DNA from: Lactiplantibacillus modestisalitolerans | Lineage (GTDB): Bacteria; Bacillota; Bacilli; Lactobacillales; Lactobacillaceae | Length of the DNA: 64,000 bases | NCBI RefSeq assembly: GCF_005405425.1 | Contig: NZ_BJEA01000001.1 | Location: 186,001-250,000 of the forward strand | Direction of reading: 5' to 3' | In this document: positions 39,645-48,126 of the stretch, piece by piece | Numbering within the stretch: position 1 is the stretch's first letter | Layout: each line of letters starts with the position of its first letter | Program-made: the position numbers and the translations under genes | Notes under the pieces: model-generated | The model's input: the letters and a program-made list of their open reading frames with translations, nothing else | The model's database searches: none | What the model was told of the DNA's origin: nothing

Positions 39645-39704
39645 TATTGTCCCACCTACTTGCGTTATAATAGCTATGTTAACCATATCAATTGAGGTGT
39701 TTGC

Positions 39705-40508
39705 ATGCAAGTTATTCAACAAAAATTACCCGGAACCGCAGCCCGGCTAACTGGGTTTCTTCACTCCCCCGACCAAAACGCTCATCAGACTGCGCTTCCC
39801 GCCGTCATCATCGTCCCCGGTGGCTCGTACACCATGATTCCAACCGGCCAAGCTGAAAGTCTCGCGATGGCCTTTGCGGGGCGCGGTTACCACGCCTTTT
39901 TCCTTGAATACACCCTTCGAACCGCAATCGAGCCCCTTGAACTGGCGCCCGTCTACGACCTCGCCCGGGCAGTCCGTTATTTGAAACACCATGCTCACGC
40001 CTGGCACCTAGACCCGCACCAAGTGACCGCCGCAGGGTTTAGCGCCGGCGGCCACGTCGTCGCCCTCTATAACGACTACTGGCACGACCAGCTTCCCGCT
40101 GACTTGGACGTTGCTGCATCTGAATTACAGCTCGCCCAAGTAATTCTTAGCTATCCCGTCATTAGTCCGCTACTCGGTTTTCCGAAGGATTCCGCTACCA
40201 TTCACAAATGGAGTGCGACTCCCGCAAAACTGGCCGCCGAACAACACGTCAACGCCTTCAACCGGCCGACCTTTCTGTGGGCAACGGCGGACGATCCAAT
40301 CGTGCCCGCAGCGAACACCTTAGCTTACGCGACCGCGCTCGCCCAAGCGGCCATTCCGTACGAGTTGCACATTTTCAAGCACGGCCCACACGGCATCGCC
40401 CTCGCTAACACTCAAACGGCTTGGAAGCCGGATGCAAATCAGCCCCACGTTGCCCACTGGTTGGACCTCGCTTGTGAGTGGCTGGCGGCGCAAAACACAG
40501 CTCATTAA
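39705..40508 (+). CDS. Alpha/beta hydrolase, esterase/lipase-like
   Basis: 267 residues without signal peptide, so cytoplasmic. Oxyanion region IIVPGGSY (about 36), nucleophile elbow G-F-S-A-G-G (about 110), acid in A-T-A-D-D-P (about 217) and histidine in H-G-P-H-G (about 244) complete the triad. It fits the short-chain esterase/BD-FAE group. GAGGTG precedes the ATG. It is divergent from the GNAT gene over a 60-bp gap with a TATAAT at 39666-39671. Confidence 0.88.
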   Translation: MQVIQQKLPGTAARLTGFLHSPDQNAHQTALPAVIIVPGGSYTMIPTGQAESLAMAFAGRGYHAFFLEYTLRTAIEPLELAPVYDLARAVRYLKHHAHAWHLDPHQVTAAGFSAGGHVVALYNDYWHDQLPADLDVAASELQLAQVILSYPVISPLLGFPKDSATIHKWSATPAKLAAEQHVNAFNRPTFLWATADDPIVPAANTLAYATALAQAAIPYELHIFKHGPHGIALANTQTAWKPDANQPHVAHWLDLACEWLAAQNTAH

Positions 40509-40559
40509 AAAATGACCGGCTCTAGCGCGGACTAATTCGCGGTAGAGCCGGTCATTTTT
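40507..40559. terminator. Bidirectional terminator after the hydrolase gene
   Basis: AAAAATGACCGGCTCTA pairs with TAGAGCCGGTCATTTTT; it begins at the stop codon of the hydrolase gene. Confidence 0.88.
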
Positions 40560-40580
40560 AGTTATAGTGAATGGTGGGTT

Positions 40581-40702
40581 GCCGAAACGTGTTCAGGTCA
40601 AACTGGTCTTGCGGTTAGCTACACAAGGAGCCATATGCACAAACCGCATACAGCTCCTTGTTAGGCTAATCCTCAGACCAACCCGTTTGAACTTCACACT
40701 CT
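40581..40702 (+). repeat. Palindromic intergenic repeat R1, copy C1
   Basis: Ends GCCGAAACG and CACACTCT as in copies A and B, but with a different core. ACAAGGAGC/GCTCCTTGT, TTAGC/GCTAA and TGGTCT/AGACCA nest as one long imperfect hairpin. Confidence 0.8.
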
Positions 40703-40704
40703 AT

Positions 40705-40790
40705 TGAAACGTGTTCGGGCCAGCTGACGCCTGCGCTTGCTACGCTAAGCCGCCATCGCCAAACCCGCGATAGCTCCTCGACTGCCTTAT
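40705..40790 (+). repeat. Repeat R1, truncated copy C2
   Basis: Left end TGAAACGTGTTCGGGCC followed by the A/B-type core start (GACGCCTGCGCTTGCTACG); the right end is missing. It lies between C1 and C3. Confidence 0.65.
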
Positions 40791-40791
40791 G

Positions 40792-40912
40792 GCCGAAACG
40801 TGTTCGGGCCGACTTGGTCTTGCGGTTAGCTACACAAGGAGCCATATGCACAAACCGCATACAGCTCCTTGTTAGGCTAATCCTCAGACCAACCCGTCGG
40901 CCCTCACACTCT
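40792..40912 (+). repeat. Palindromic intergenic repeat R1, copy C3
   Basis: Almost identical to C1 across the core. Its last T at 40912 is also the last base of the stop codon (TAA, 40914-40912) of the PAP2 gene. Confidence 0.8.
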
Positions 40913-41574
40913 TACAAATACGACCTATAAAACACCCGGTACCGCAAACATTTTTCTGCCCACCGGACGTACGCCCACTCCATCACCTGAGCCCACGCCC
41001 ACGCCAACAGCAACGCCCCCAACGTATCCGTCGGGTAATGCGCCCCCAAGTAGATTCTTGAGAAAATCACCAATACCAGCCACACAATACTACCCCAGCG
41101 TAATACCTGCGACCACCGATAGCTGGGCCAATCCGGCACCACGAACAAAATGATCACCATCACCAGGACTGCCGTCCCCAACACGTGACCACTCGGGTAA
41201 CTATACCCCGTATCCTGCGCCAAATGCCCAATTGGACGTACCCGCGCCACTAAGTGCTTGAAAAACACACCCAGTAGCATCGTGCTCGCCATATACATGA
41301 CCGCCCAACCAGCCTGAATCTTATACTTAAAACCATATAACAAGAACGCCATAATCAGTAACCACAAGACGTCCTTGCCGGGCGACGCTACCCACGCCAC
41401 CACTGTATAAAACACCTTAAAAAAAGAACGGTCACTAATTTGAACGAGCGACGTCACCGCCGCGTCCAACAAATCAATCCCGACAGCTTCGACACTAATA
41501 AAGTAGGTTAAATAAGCAAACAAAATGACACTAACCACAAACTTGATCGGCCGACTACGCGACTTATCGATCAT
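40912..41574 (-). CDS. PAP2-family membrane phosphatase
   Basis: Lipid phosphatase, possibly an undecaprenyl-pyrophosphate or phosphatidylglycerolphosphate phosphatase. About six membrane segments. The three motifs are present: K-x6-R-P (KHLVARVRP), P-S-G-H, and S-R-x5-H-x3-D (SRIYLGAHYPTD). I choose ATG 41574 because GGGGG precedes it by ten bases; an ATG six codons upstream has no binding site. Its 3' end is fused to repeat R1-C3. Confidence 0.88.
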   Translation of the reverse strand: MIDKSRSRPIKFVVSVILFAYLTYFISVEAVGIDLLDAAVTSLVQISDRSFFKVFYTVVAWVASPGKDVLWLLIMAFLLYGFKYKIQAGWAVMYMASTMLLGVFFKHLVARVRPIGHLAQDTGYSYPSGHVLGTAVLVMVIILFVVPDWPSYRWSQVLRWGSIVWLVLVIFSRIYLGAHYPTDTLGALLLAWAWAQVMEWAYVRWAEKCLRYRVFYRSYL

Positions 41575-41851
41575 CAAAGCGAGAACCCCCATACAATCTT
41601 TTTATTACGGAAATTATACCATAATTCATAATTTTCCTAACGACACATTAATTTTTAGTGTTAACTTTTAAAAAAAAGCAAAGAATTCACGATTTAATCA
41701 CATTTTGGCAACAACCCGGGTATGCTTAAGAAAATTAATTAATTTACCGTTTGCGCCAACCACGTCCGTAGATGGTTCCCGTCGACTGTAAAAAATGCTA
41801 AACTATGGGTAACACTGTGGGTAGCTTTAATTACCATTGGAGGAAAAGTTC

Positions 41852-42883
41852 ATGGAAGAAATGCCAAGTCGTTCAGAATTGCACCGCGACAAGCCGAAGG
41901 GCAATGCACCGCAAGGAAAGGGACCTAAGAAAAAGCATCCGGTTCGCAACGTGTTGCTAATCATTCTTGCAGTCCTAGTTGTCGGGGTCGGGGCCTTTGC
42001 CGCCCGAACCTATTTCAACGCTAAAAACGCTGCCGATACCGTCTTCAAGAGTAGTGGTATTAAGAAGTCCCGGAATACGAGTGCCGTTTTAAACGGTAAG
42101 AAGCCGGTCTCAATCCTCTTACTCGGAACCGATACCGGGGCGCTCGGGCGTGATTATAAAGGGCGGACGGATACGTTGATCATTGCGACGATCAACCCGA
42201 AGACCAACACCACCACCCTAATGAGTTTACCGCGGGATTCCGAAGTGGCCGTTTCAGGCTTTGAACAGGACTTTCCAAGTAAACTAAACGCTGCCTACGC
42301 TTATGGTAGTGCCGGAACTACCATTAAAACCATTCAAAAATGGCTAAACGTTCCAATTGACTACTACGCCCTAATTAACATGGGTGGCATGAAGAAGGTC
42401 ATCAACGAAATTGGCGGTGTCGACATCACCCCAATCCGGACCTTCACTTACGAAGGCTACACTTATACCAAGGGCGTCAAGACCCATATGAATGGTGATA
42501 AGGCCTTACAATACTCACGGATGCGTTACGATGATCCTAACGGGGATTACGGTCGGCAACAACGGCAACGGCAAGTAATTACTGCCATCATCAGCGAAAG
42601 CTCGAGCGCAACGAACTTGTTGAAGCAGGACTTCATGGATTCTTTGGCTAAGCAGACCCGGACCGACTTAACGTTTGGTAACCTAACCAGCCTCGTTTCC
42701 AACTACCGTTCCGCAACTAAGAACATTGTCTCCGATCACGCTCAAGGTGACGGCCAAATGATCAACGGCCAGTCCTTCGAAGTGGTCCCACAATCAGAAA
42801 AGCAGCGGGTCACCAACGTTCTTCGCAAGTCCTTGGGGTTAAAAGCCGCAACGACCGGTGAAAAATACGCGAACCGCAACTAA
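41852..42883 (+). CDS. LytR-CpsA-Psr family cell-wall glycopolymer ligase
   Basis: Membrane-anchored enzyme transferring teichoic acid or polysaccharide from undecaprenyl phosphate to peptidoglycan. 343 residues: basic cytoplasmic tail (1-35), one membrane helix (about 36-58), extracellular LCP domain starting at PVSILLLGTDTG, with RDYKGRTDTLIIATI and SLPRD holding the conserved Arg/Asp residues. GGAGG lies eight bases before the ATG at 41852; a TTG five codons upstream lies in that site. Monocistronic, with a strong terminator. Confidence 0.93.
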   Translation: MEEMPSRSELHRDKPKGNAPQGKGPKKKHPVRNVLLIILAVLVVGVGAFAARTYFNAKNAADTVFKSSGIKKSRNTSAVLNGKKPVSILLLGTDTGALGRDYKGRTDTLIIATINPKTNTTTLMSLPRDSEVAVSGFEQDFPSKLNAAYAYGSAGTTIKTIQKWLNVPIDYYALINMGGMKKVINEIGGVDITPIRTFTYEGYTYTKGVKTHMNGDKALQYSRMRYDDPNGDYGRQQRQRQVITAIISESSSATNLLKQDFMDSLAKQTRTDLTFGNLTSLVSNYRSATKNIVSDHAQGDGQMINGQSFEVVPQSEKQRVTNVLRKSLGLKAATTGEKYANRN

Positions 42884-42903
42884 CTTGAATAACACTGATT
42901 ACT

Positions 42904-42945
42904 AAAAGCTCGGCGCGAAAAATTAAAATTCGCGCCGAGCTTTTT
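42904..42945 (+). terminator. Terminator of the LCP gene
   Basis: AAAGCTCGGCGCGAA pairs with TTCGCGCCGAGCTTT and continues into a T run. Confidence 0.92.
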
Positions 42946-42990
42946 AGGTTCTATGATGTTGATTTGCTGAGAAGATTACCAATTGAGTTT

Positions 42991-43455
42991 TCAATCCTGA
43001 TGATTTTGACGGGCCAATAACACTTGTTGCCAGCAAAAGGCAATCAACCGATTTAATAGTTCAGCTAGCAGGAACCCGAGCGCAATCGCCCCGGTGATCA
43101 TAATAACCTGCAACGTAAACTCAACCGCGAGTCGGTACTGCCCCAGCGCAAAGTTCCGGACCATTTGGTAGGCCTGGCTACCGGGAACGAACGAGACCAA
43201 ACTCGGAATGTTGAAAATGATGGCCGGCATTTTTTTATACCGGGCCGCTAAACTGCTCAACACGCCGATCCCCACCGAACCAACCAAACTGCCGAGCACC
43301 ACCCCGCCGTCCGCGGCCTGAATCAGCAAGTAGGCCCCCCAAGTCAAGGTTCCAATCCAACCGGCTAAGTTCAGCGCCTGGTGCGGGATGTTTAAAATCA
43401 ACCCGAAGCCGAGCACGGCCGCGTATGCCAAAATCAATTGTCCTAAAACACCCAT
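42991..43455 (-). CDS. ThrE-type exporter, small subunit (YjjB-like)
   Basis: 154 residues, four to five membrane segments. It contains MPAIIFNIPSLVSFVPGSQAYQ, typical of the small C-terminal half of ThrE-like transporters. AGGAGG precedes the ATG. It is nine bases downstream of the large half, and the two probably form one transporter. Threonine/serine or dicarboxylate export is known for relatives; the substrate here is undetermined. Confidence 0.82.
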   Translation of the reverse strand: MGVLGQLILAYAAVLGFGLILNIPHQALNLAGWIGTLTWGAYLLIQAADGGVVLGSLVGSVGIGVLSSLAARYKKMPAIIFNIPSLVSFVPGSQAYQMVRNFALGQYRLAVEFTLQVIMITGAIALGFLLAELLNRLIAFCWQQVLLARQNHQD

Positions 43456-43464
43456 GCCAGCCTC

Positions 43465-44208
43465 CTAAAATAACGTAATAACAACCGCAATCCCAAACCC
43501 AAGCGCCGCCGCACTCAGCATCGCTTCCACGCCCCGGGCTGGGCCACTAATGAAATTGCCAGCCAGCGTGTCGCGCACCGCGTTGGTCAACGGGACACCG
43601 GGAACCAGTGGCATTAAGCCCCCGATAATAATATCGTTAATGTTGGTCCCCCAGCCGACTTGGTAAGCCCACTCGGCAGCCAAACCAATTAACAGTGCGG
43701 CCACTAATTCGCTTAAAAACTTAATCTTTAAATACCGATTTAACAGGTAAAAAACAAGGTAGCCCAACGTGCCAATGACCACCGTCGGCCACGTATTAAC
43801 CGTCTCATCCCGAAACATGATCATTAACGGGCCGCTGACCAGGGCCGCACCAACTAATTGTAACCATAACGGAAACGAGTGTGCCGCTTGATCGATTAAA
43901 TTCAACCGCCGGTAGAGGGTCGGCAAATCAATCTGTCGGGCTGCAAATTGGCGCGACAACGCGTTGACCTGCGACACCTTTTCCAGGTCAATCGTCCGCT
44001 TATTAATTGCCGCAATCTGGGTTGCGTTTCGGCCCTGAATCGACATCATGACTCCGGTAATCGTCACGTAGGTATTGGCATCCGGGACCCCGGCATTCGT
44101 CGCGATCCGCATCATCGTGTCATCGACCCGCGAAATTTCCGAGCCGTTTTCTACCATGATCCGCCCGGCCTTTAAACAAGTCGCAATAATCAGTTCATCG
44201 GTTGTCAC
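43465..44208 (-). CDS. ThrE-type exporter, large subunit (YjjP-like)
   Basis: 248 residues from GTG 44208, four bases after GGGGGTGA. A hydrophilic N-terminal part (CLKAGRIMVENGSEISRVDDTM) is followed by five membrane segments with GGLMPLVPGVPLTNAVRDT. This is the large half of the split ThrE system, cotranscribed with the small half. Confidence 0.84.
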   Translation of the reverse strand: MTTDELIIATCLKAGRIMVENGSEISRVDDTMMRIATNAGVPDANTYVTITGVMMSIQGRNATQIAAINKRTIDLEKVSQVNALSRQFAARQIDLPTLYRRLNLIDQAAHSFPLWLQLVGAALVSGPLMIMFRDETVNTWPTVVIGTLGYLVFYLLNRYLKIKFLSELVAALLIGLAAEWAYQVGWGTNINDIIIGGLMPLVPGVPLTNAVRDTLAGNFISGPARGVEAMLSAAALGFGIAVVITLF

Positions 44209-44354
44209 TTCGTCACCCCCATAAGTTACTAATAGCGTAGGCCAAAGCCCCGGTTGGCGCAAGGATTATTTTGAAGCTAATTCGGGAGTGGCGAAGCGCT
44301 TAATTTGGCGCCGTACCAATTGGTATTGGAATTACCGCCAGCGTAGTTTCCAAT

Positions 44355-44389
44355 CAAAAAGGATTAGATCAATCGACCTAATCCTTTTT
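44355..44389. terminator. Terminator at the end of the exosortase operon
   Basis: AAAAAGGATTAG pairs with CTAATCCTTTTT. One arm encodes the last codons and stop of the glycosyltransferase gene, so the operon ends in its own coding sequence. Confidence 0.85.
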
Positions 44390-45730
44390 CAGGAGGCGCC
44401 GCCACGCAGCCCGCGCGTCCCCCTTGACTTGATGCCAAGCGGCGTGCCGTTCACTAGTAGCGTTTTGACTATTCCAATTGGACCGCTGAACCATCATGTT
44501 GATGGTGCCAATCAGCCGAAACCAGAAACAAACTAAGTTATAACCCGGCAAGGTAAAAATCGTCCACCACTGGTGATCATAAAAGTGGCGCTCATCATCA
44601 AAGGCGCGCAACAACGTCCGCACACAAATAAAGTTTAACAATTCTACTAAAATGTAGAGAAAATAAATCAAAACATACGACGCAATCAAGACAACTGCCG
44701 AATAACGGAAAAATAGCAACACGAAGCTAGCGAAGAACCAAATCATCTTCGGAAACATGAAGGTGTGGTCAATCATTAACCGTCGAACTAAGAAATTATT
44801 AAAAAAGTAATTCAAGCCCATCCGGCCCGCCGTATAGCGGTGAATCGATTCTAGCTCACCACGTTGCCAGCGTTGCCGCTGGGTATAGAGCTCCGCCCAG
44901 CCGCTAATCGGTTCAATGTAGAAAATCGCGTCGTGGCACAGGGTGATTCGATCCCCTAATCGTTGCCGAATTTGAAAGGTCATGTCCGTGTCCTCACCAA
45001 CCGTGTCCGTATTATACATAAACGTCCGGTACAACACGTCGCGGCGAAACGCCGAAAAAGCTCCCGACATTGTAAATAGTTGATTTTTCCGCGATTCAAT
45101 CGTCCGCCCCGACAAGAACGCTTGCGCGTACTCAAAATATTCATTTTTTTGCAAACGCCGTAACCGGTGGCGCTTCGTTTGGCGAATCATCCGGTGATCC
45201 GACAAAATGGTGCCGGTCATCGCTGACACGCGGCTATCATTTTCGAAGCGTAGCACCATGTTCATCAACGCGTGCGGTTCCAATTGCCCATCGCTATCAA
45301 TATTAATGATGTACGTCCCGATTGCGTTATACATCGCCACGTTCAAGGCTTGGGCCTTCCCCTTAGCCGTGTGAATAATCGACAGGTGCAACGTTTCAAA
45401 TTGGTTTTGCGCCTGCGCGAACACTTGAAAACTATTATCGGTACTTTGATTGTCCGCCACGATAACCTGAATTAAATCATCCGGATAAGTCGACTGCGCA
45501 ATCGAGTCCAGGCAGGCAAACAGCGTATCTTCCGAATTATAAACGGGCACCAAAATTGAAATAACTGGTAATTTTGCTGGCGGGGTCAGCTTCACCGGGT
45601 GCGTTCCCTCATAATAAACCCGAAACGCCGCTAACATGGCCGGAATAATTTCAACAACTACCGGGATAATCGTCCAGGTGATCCAAAAGCCCATTTTAAA
45701 AAACGTTAATTGTAACCAATAATCAATCAT
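44378..45730 (-). CDS. Exosortase G-associated family 2 glycosyltransferase
   Basis: Membrane-bound inverting glycosyltransferase, 450 residues. One N-terminal helix (about 10-38), a GT-A catalytic domain starting VISILVPVYNSEDT, D145-S-D metal site, E246-D acid/base and QRQRW (284-288) as in processive synthases, then about four C-terminal helices (330-420). I choose ATG 45730, which overlaps the xrtG stop by eight bases and has GGTGGTGG upstream. It matches the glycosyltransferase family that travels with XrtG. It probably builds a glycan for, or on, the adjacent surface protein; this is inference. Confidence 0.88.
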   Translation of the reverse strand: MIDYWLQLTFFKMGFWITWTIIPVVVEIIPAMLAAFRVYYEGTHPVKLTPPAKLPVISILVPVYNSEDTLFACLDSIAQSTYPDDLIQVIVADNQSTDNSFQVFAQAQNQFETLHLSIIHTAKGKAQALNVAMYNAIGTYIINIDSDGQLEPHALMNMVLRFENDSRVSAMTGTILSDHRMIRQTKRHRLRRLQKNEYFEYAQAFLSGRTIESRKNQLFTMSGAFSAFRRDVLYRTFMYNTDTVGEDTDMTFQIRQRLGDRITLCHDAIFYIEPISGWAELYTQRQRWQRGELESIHRYTAGRMGLNYFFNNFLVRRLMIDHTFMFPKMIWFFASFVLLFFRYSAVVLIASYVLIYFLYILVELLNFICVRTLLRAFDDERHFYDHQWWTIFTLPGYNLVCFWFRLIGTINMMVQRSNWNSQNATSERHAAWHQVKGDARAAWRRLLKKD

Positions 45731-46328
45731 GGGCGCCACCACCAATCAGTCGGTGGACGTGGGTGTACAATCCACGCGCCATCTGCGTGTACGTAAAGAC
45801 GTTATAGTACAGAATAATAACCAGCACGTAGAAGACCAAGCGCCCAATGATCGTGTGAGCCATAAAGAACGCTTCCGGACCGAAAAAGTGAATAATTGTA
45901 ATTACGATGGTCAGCCGGAGAACGTTATCCAGGTAAATCCATAAAATACCAAAGAGCGCGTAAAACGTCCGTTCCGGCGCACTATAAGCCGGGAAAAAGA
46001 CGACCAGCGCAACAAAGGCAGTTGTTTCGATAATCCCCGAGCACTCGTAATCAATCGTTAGCAGGGTCGTTGCGTTCGCACTCAGAATATGGACGATGCC
46101 GTACTGCGACATCACGTCGCACATCCCGGTCAACTGGCCCAAACCGTTAATCGCCGCAATGACCGCGTGGGTGAAAAACCACACCCAGTATGGGTCTCCC
46201 AGCGCAATTAAGATGAAAAAGAGCCCAACGCTCCCGACAATAAAGAAATATGCCGGCAGGTGAGCTCGCCGTAAAACGGATAAAACGTAAATCCAAATAA
46301 TTGTGCCGAGTAATAATAACGGGTTCAT
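45723..46328 (-). CDS. xrtG: Exosortase G, Gram-positive exosortase-family transpeptidase
   Basis: Integral membrane cysteine protease/transpeptidase of the exosortase/archaeosortase superfamily. 201 residues with about six to seven hydrophobic segments. The expected catalytic residues are present in order: C96 in YECSG, R138 in DNVLRL, H158 in FMAHTI. I choose ATG 46328 (MNPLLLLG), seven bases after GAGG and overlapping the surface-protein stop (ATGA). It should cut the C-terminal sorting tail of the protein encoded next to it. Exosortases are rare in Firmicutes, where sortases dominate. Confidence 0.9.
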   Translation of the reverse strand: MNPLLLLGTIIWIYVLSVLRRAHLPAYFFIVGSVGLFFILIALGDPYWVWFFTHAVIAAINGLGQLTGMCDVMSQYGIVHILSANATTLLTIDYECSGIIETTAFVALVVFFPAYSAPERTFYALFGILWIYLDNVLRLTIVITIIHFFGPEAFFMAHTIIGRLVFYVLVIILYYNVFTYTQMARGLYTHVHRLIGGGAHD

Positions 46329-47617
46329 AAGCGGTCCTCGAGTGAACGCCGGCGCCGATATTGCCAAAAGCCGAGTAACGCAAGCCCAAAACCACTGCCT
46401 GCTAGGAGGATTGGCCCGGTACTGCCGCCACTGACCGTCATCGATTCGGCACCCAAGGTACTATTCTTTAAAGTAATCGTCTGCCCATCATCCGCGGACG
46501 CACCCAACGCTTTTAATGGTAGCTTAACTTCAAAGATATCCGTAAAACCACCGGTTGCTGTACGCTTCCGCGTTACGTAACCGCTCGCTCCCGCGGGCTT
46601 TGCTTGCCAGTCATTAGTTTTTTCATTGTAAACCCCCATTGTAATCGCTTGAGTTTGATCAACCTTACTCAAAGCTTGGTAGGTTTGCCCATCAGCATTT
46701 TCAATCGTTAAATCATAGACTACGTTTCCAATCGTTAACTTATAGTCAGATGGTTGTAAAGTACGATAACCGCTTCCCCGATTTGGTGACATGTTAATGT
46801 AGATGTAGAGGTTACCATCATATTGTAGCAAGGCCCCTTCTTTGACATTAAAGTCATCTCCAGGTTCTCTGATTTTAGTTTTAGAAACGCCGGCCCAATC
46901 ATCAAAGCCCCCGTCAATCTTAATGTTCGGGTGCCCGTCGTATTGCTGACCGGGTTCCGTGGTCGAACTGGAACTGGAGCTGGCGCTGGATTGACTTGCC
47001 GGATTGGTCGCTACTTGATTCTTAGTTGAATAACTACCAACACCGTAGCCACCGCCACTCAATGTAAAATTCTGTTGCTCATCAGTTAGCTGCAAGTCTG
47101 ATAACGGAACTTTCCCCTCAAAAACATTCTGATAGCCATCTTGACTATTGTTCTTTACTGCAGTGACATAAGCTGAAGCATTCCCATTATTATTGTAACT
47201 TCCAGTTTTATTTGAGTAGACGTTCACCATAATTTGGACTTTTTGGCCAACTTTTTTAGGCGCTTGATAACTCTGGTTATTCAATGGCTGAGGGGTTAAC
47301 TCATAAGTATTACCTCCCACTTTAAGAAAGTACTTTTGGCGCAGATAAAACTGGTTACGAACTTCCCAATTATTTTTCGCAGTTGGTGCAGTCCCCGTCG
47401 GATTCATCGCCACGTAAAAGTACAACTGACCATTATTCACCACCATGGCCACCTCAGCCTGACTACTCGTCTTTGTTTTAGCCACGTTCTGCCAGTCATC
47501 CACGTTACCGTCAATATTAATATTAGTCGCGGCCCGCGCCGGCATCCAAAAAGTCGCTAGGCCTAATATTAGCGCGAGTGTCCACAGTAACCATTGTCGG
47601 TTGGTACGAAATTTCAT
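46325..47617 (-). CDS. Secreted protein with C-terminal exosortase sorting tail (Firmicu-CTERM-like)
   Basis: 430 residues. Signal peptide (1-30, ending ARA-AT). Two tandem related domains, about 32-200 and 230-395, each opening with I-D-G-x-x-D-D-W and K-T-K and containing L-Y-x-Y and PL motifs. They are joined by a Ser-rich linker (207-223) that could be glycosylated. The C-terminus has S399-T-G-P402, a hydrophobic helix (402-419) and RRRR (421-424), the tripartite sorting-signal layout without LPXTG. AAGGAGG lies nine bases before ATG 47617. It is the only candidate XrtG substrate seen in the window. Confidence 0.88.
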   Translation of the reverse strand: MKFRTNRQWLLWTLALILGLATFWMPARAATNINIDGNVDDWQNVAKTKTSSQAEVAMVVNNGQLYFYVAMNPTGTAPTAKNNWEVRNQFYLRQKYFLKVGGNTYELTPQPLNNQSYQAPKKVGQKVQIMVNVYSNKTGSYNNNGNASAYVTAVKNNSQDGYQNVFEGKVPLSDLQLTDEQQNFTLSGGGYGVGSYSTKNQVATNPASQSSASSSSSSTTEPGQQYDGHPNIKIDGGFDDWAGVSKTKIREPGDDFNVKEGALLQYDGNLYIYINMSPNRGSGYRTLQPSDYKLTIGNVVYDLTIENADGQTYQALSKVDQTQAITMGVYNEKTNDWQAKPAGASGYVTRKRTATGGFTDIFEVKLPLKALGASADDGQTITLKNSTLGAESMTVSGGSTGPILLAGSGFGLALLGFWQYRRRRSLEDRL

Positions 47618-47654
47618 CAAAAATCGCCCTCCTTAAATACTGACACTGACCGAA

Positions 47655-48026
47655 CTAATCCCGGTCAGTCACATCGATACAGTACGCCCGAATCGGCGAA
47701 TCACTGACTTCGATGCGCATTAACTGGGCGCCGTTCTCACGTAGCGTCCGGTCAATCTTATCAAATAAATATTCCGTCACGTTTTCCACGGTCGGGTTAA
47801 CGGTCGCAAACTCCGGTAGATCGTTCAAAAACTTACCAGACAATTCATCCAAAGCCTCGTGCAGGTGCTTTTCAATGTCGAAAAACGCGACCATTTTATC
47901 AACCGTATGTAATTCACAAACAATTTCCCAAGTGTGGGTATGTTTTTGGCCCACCCCACTAGCCCAGCGAACGGCGTGGCTAGCGTTAATGTACGATTTA
48001 ATTTTGTAGCTGTGATGTTTAGTCAT
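47655..48026 (-). CDS. 6-pyruvoyl-tetrahydropterin synthase-like protein of the exosortase G locus
   Basis: 123 residues from ATG 48026. It has the T-fold QueD/PTPS layout: zinc ligands H17 (NASHAVR) and H29/H31 (KHTHTW), and PTVENVTEYLFDKI. The cysteine that QueD enzymes carry four residues before the HxH pair is absent (position 25 is Val), and the C-terminal catalytic region reads SDSPIRAY. It is therefore unlikely to be a normal queuosine or folate enzyme. First gene of the leftward exosortase operon, 37 bases before the surface-protein gene. A cofactor or modified-sugar role is speculation. Confidence 0.82.
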   Translation of the reverse strand: MTKHHSYKIKSYINASHAVRWASGVGQKHTHTWEIVCELHTVDKMVAFFDIEKHLHEALDELSGKFLNDLPEFATVNPTVENVTEYLFDKIDRTLRENGAQLMRIEVSDSPIRAYCIDVTDRD

Positions 48027-48061
48027 TCTAAAAGCCCCCAAATCAATCCCTCTCAATGGTT

Positions 48062-48091
48062 ATTTTAGTTGAATTGTTAACGGTTTACAAT
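48062..48091 (-). promoter_or_regulatory. Promoter and palindromic operator of the exosortase operon
   Basis: TTGTAA (48090-48085), a 17-base spacer and TAAAAT (48067-48062) point leftward. The -35 lies inside a 19-bp near-perfect palindrome, 48073-48091 (ATTGTTAAC-G-GTTTACAAT, one mismatch). A repressor site is likely. Confidence 0.65.
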
Positions 48092-48098
48092 AGTCCTG

Positions 48099-48126
48099 CT
48101 TACCAAGTGGTATACTTTTGGTAAGT
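48099..48126 (+). promoter_or_regulatory. Inverted repeat around the rightward -10 box
   Basis: CTTACCAA and TTGGTAAG flank TATACT (48111-48116). The -35 is poor. The arrangement suggests a regulated promoter for the membrane protein at 48149. Confidence 0.5.
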
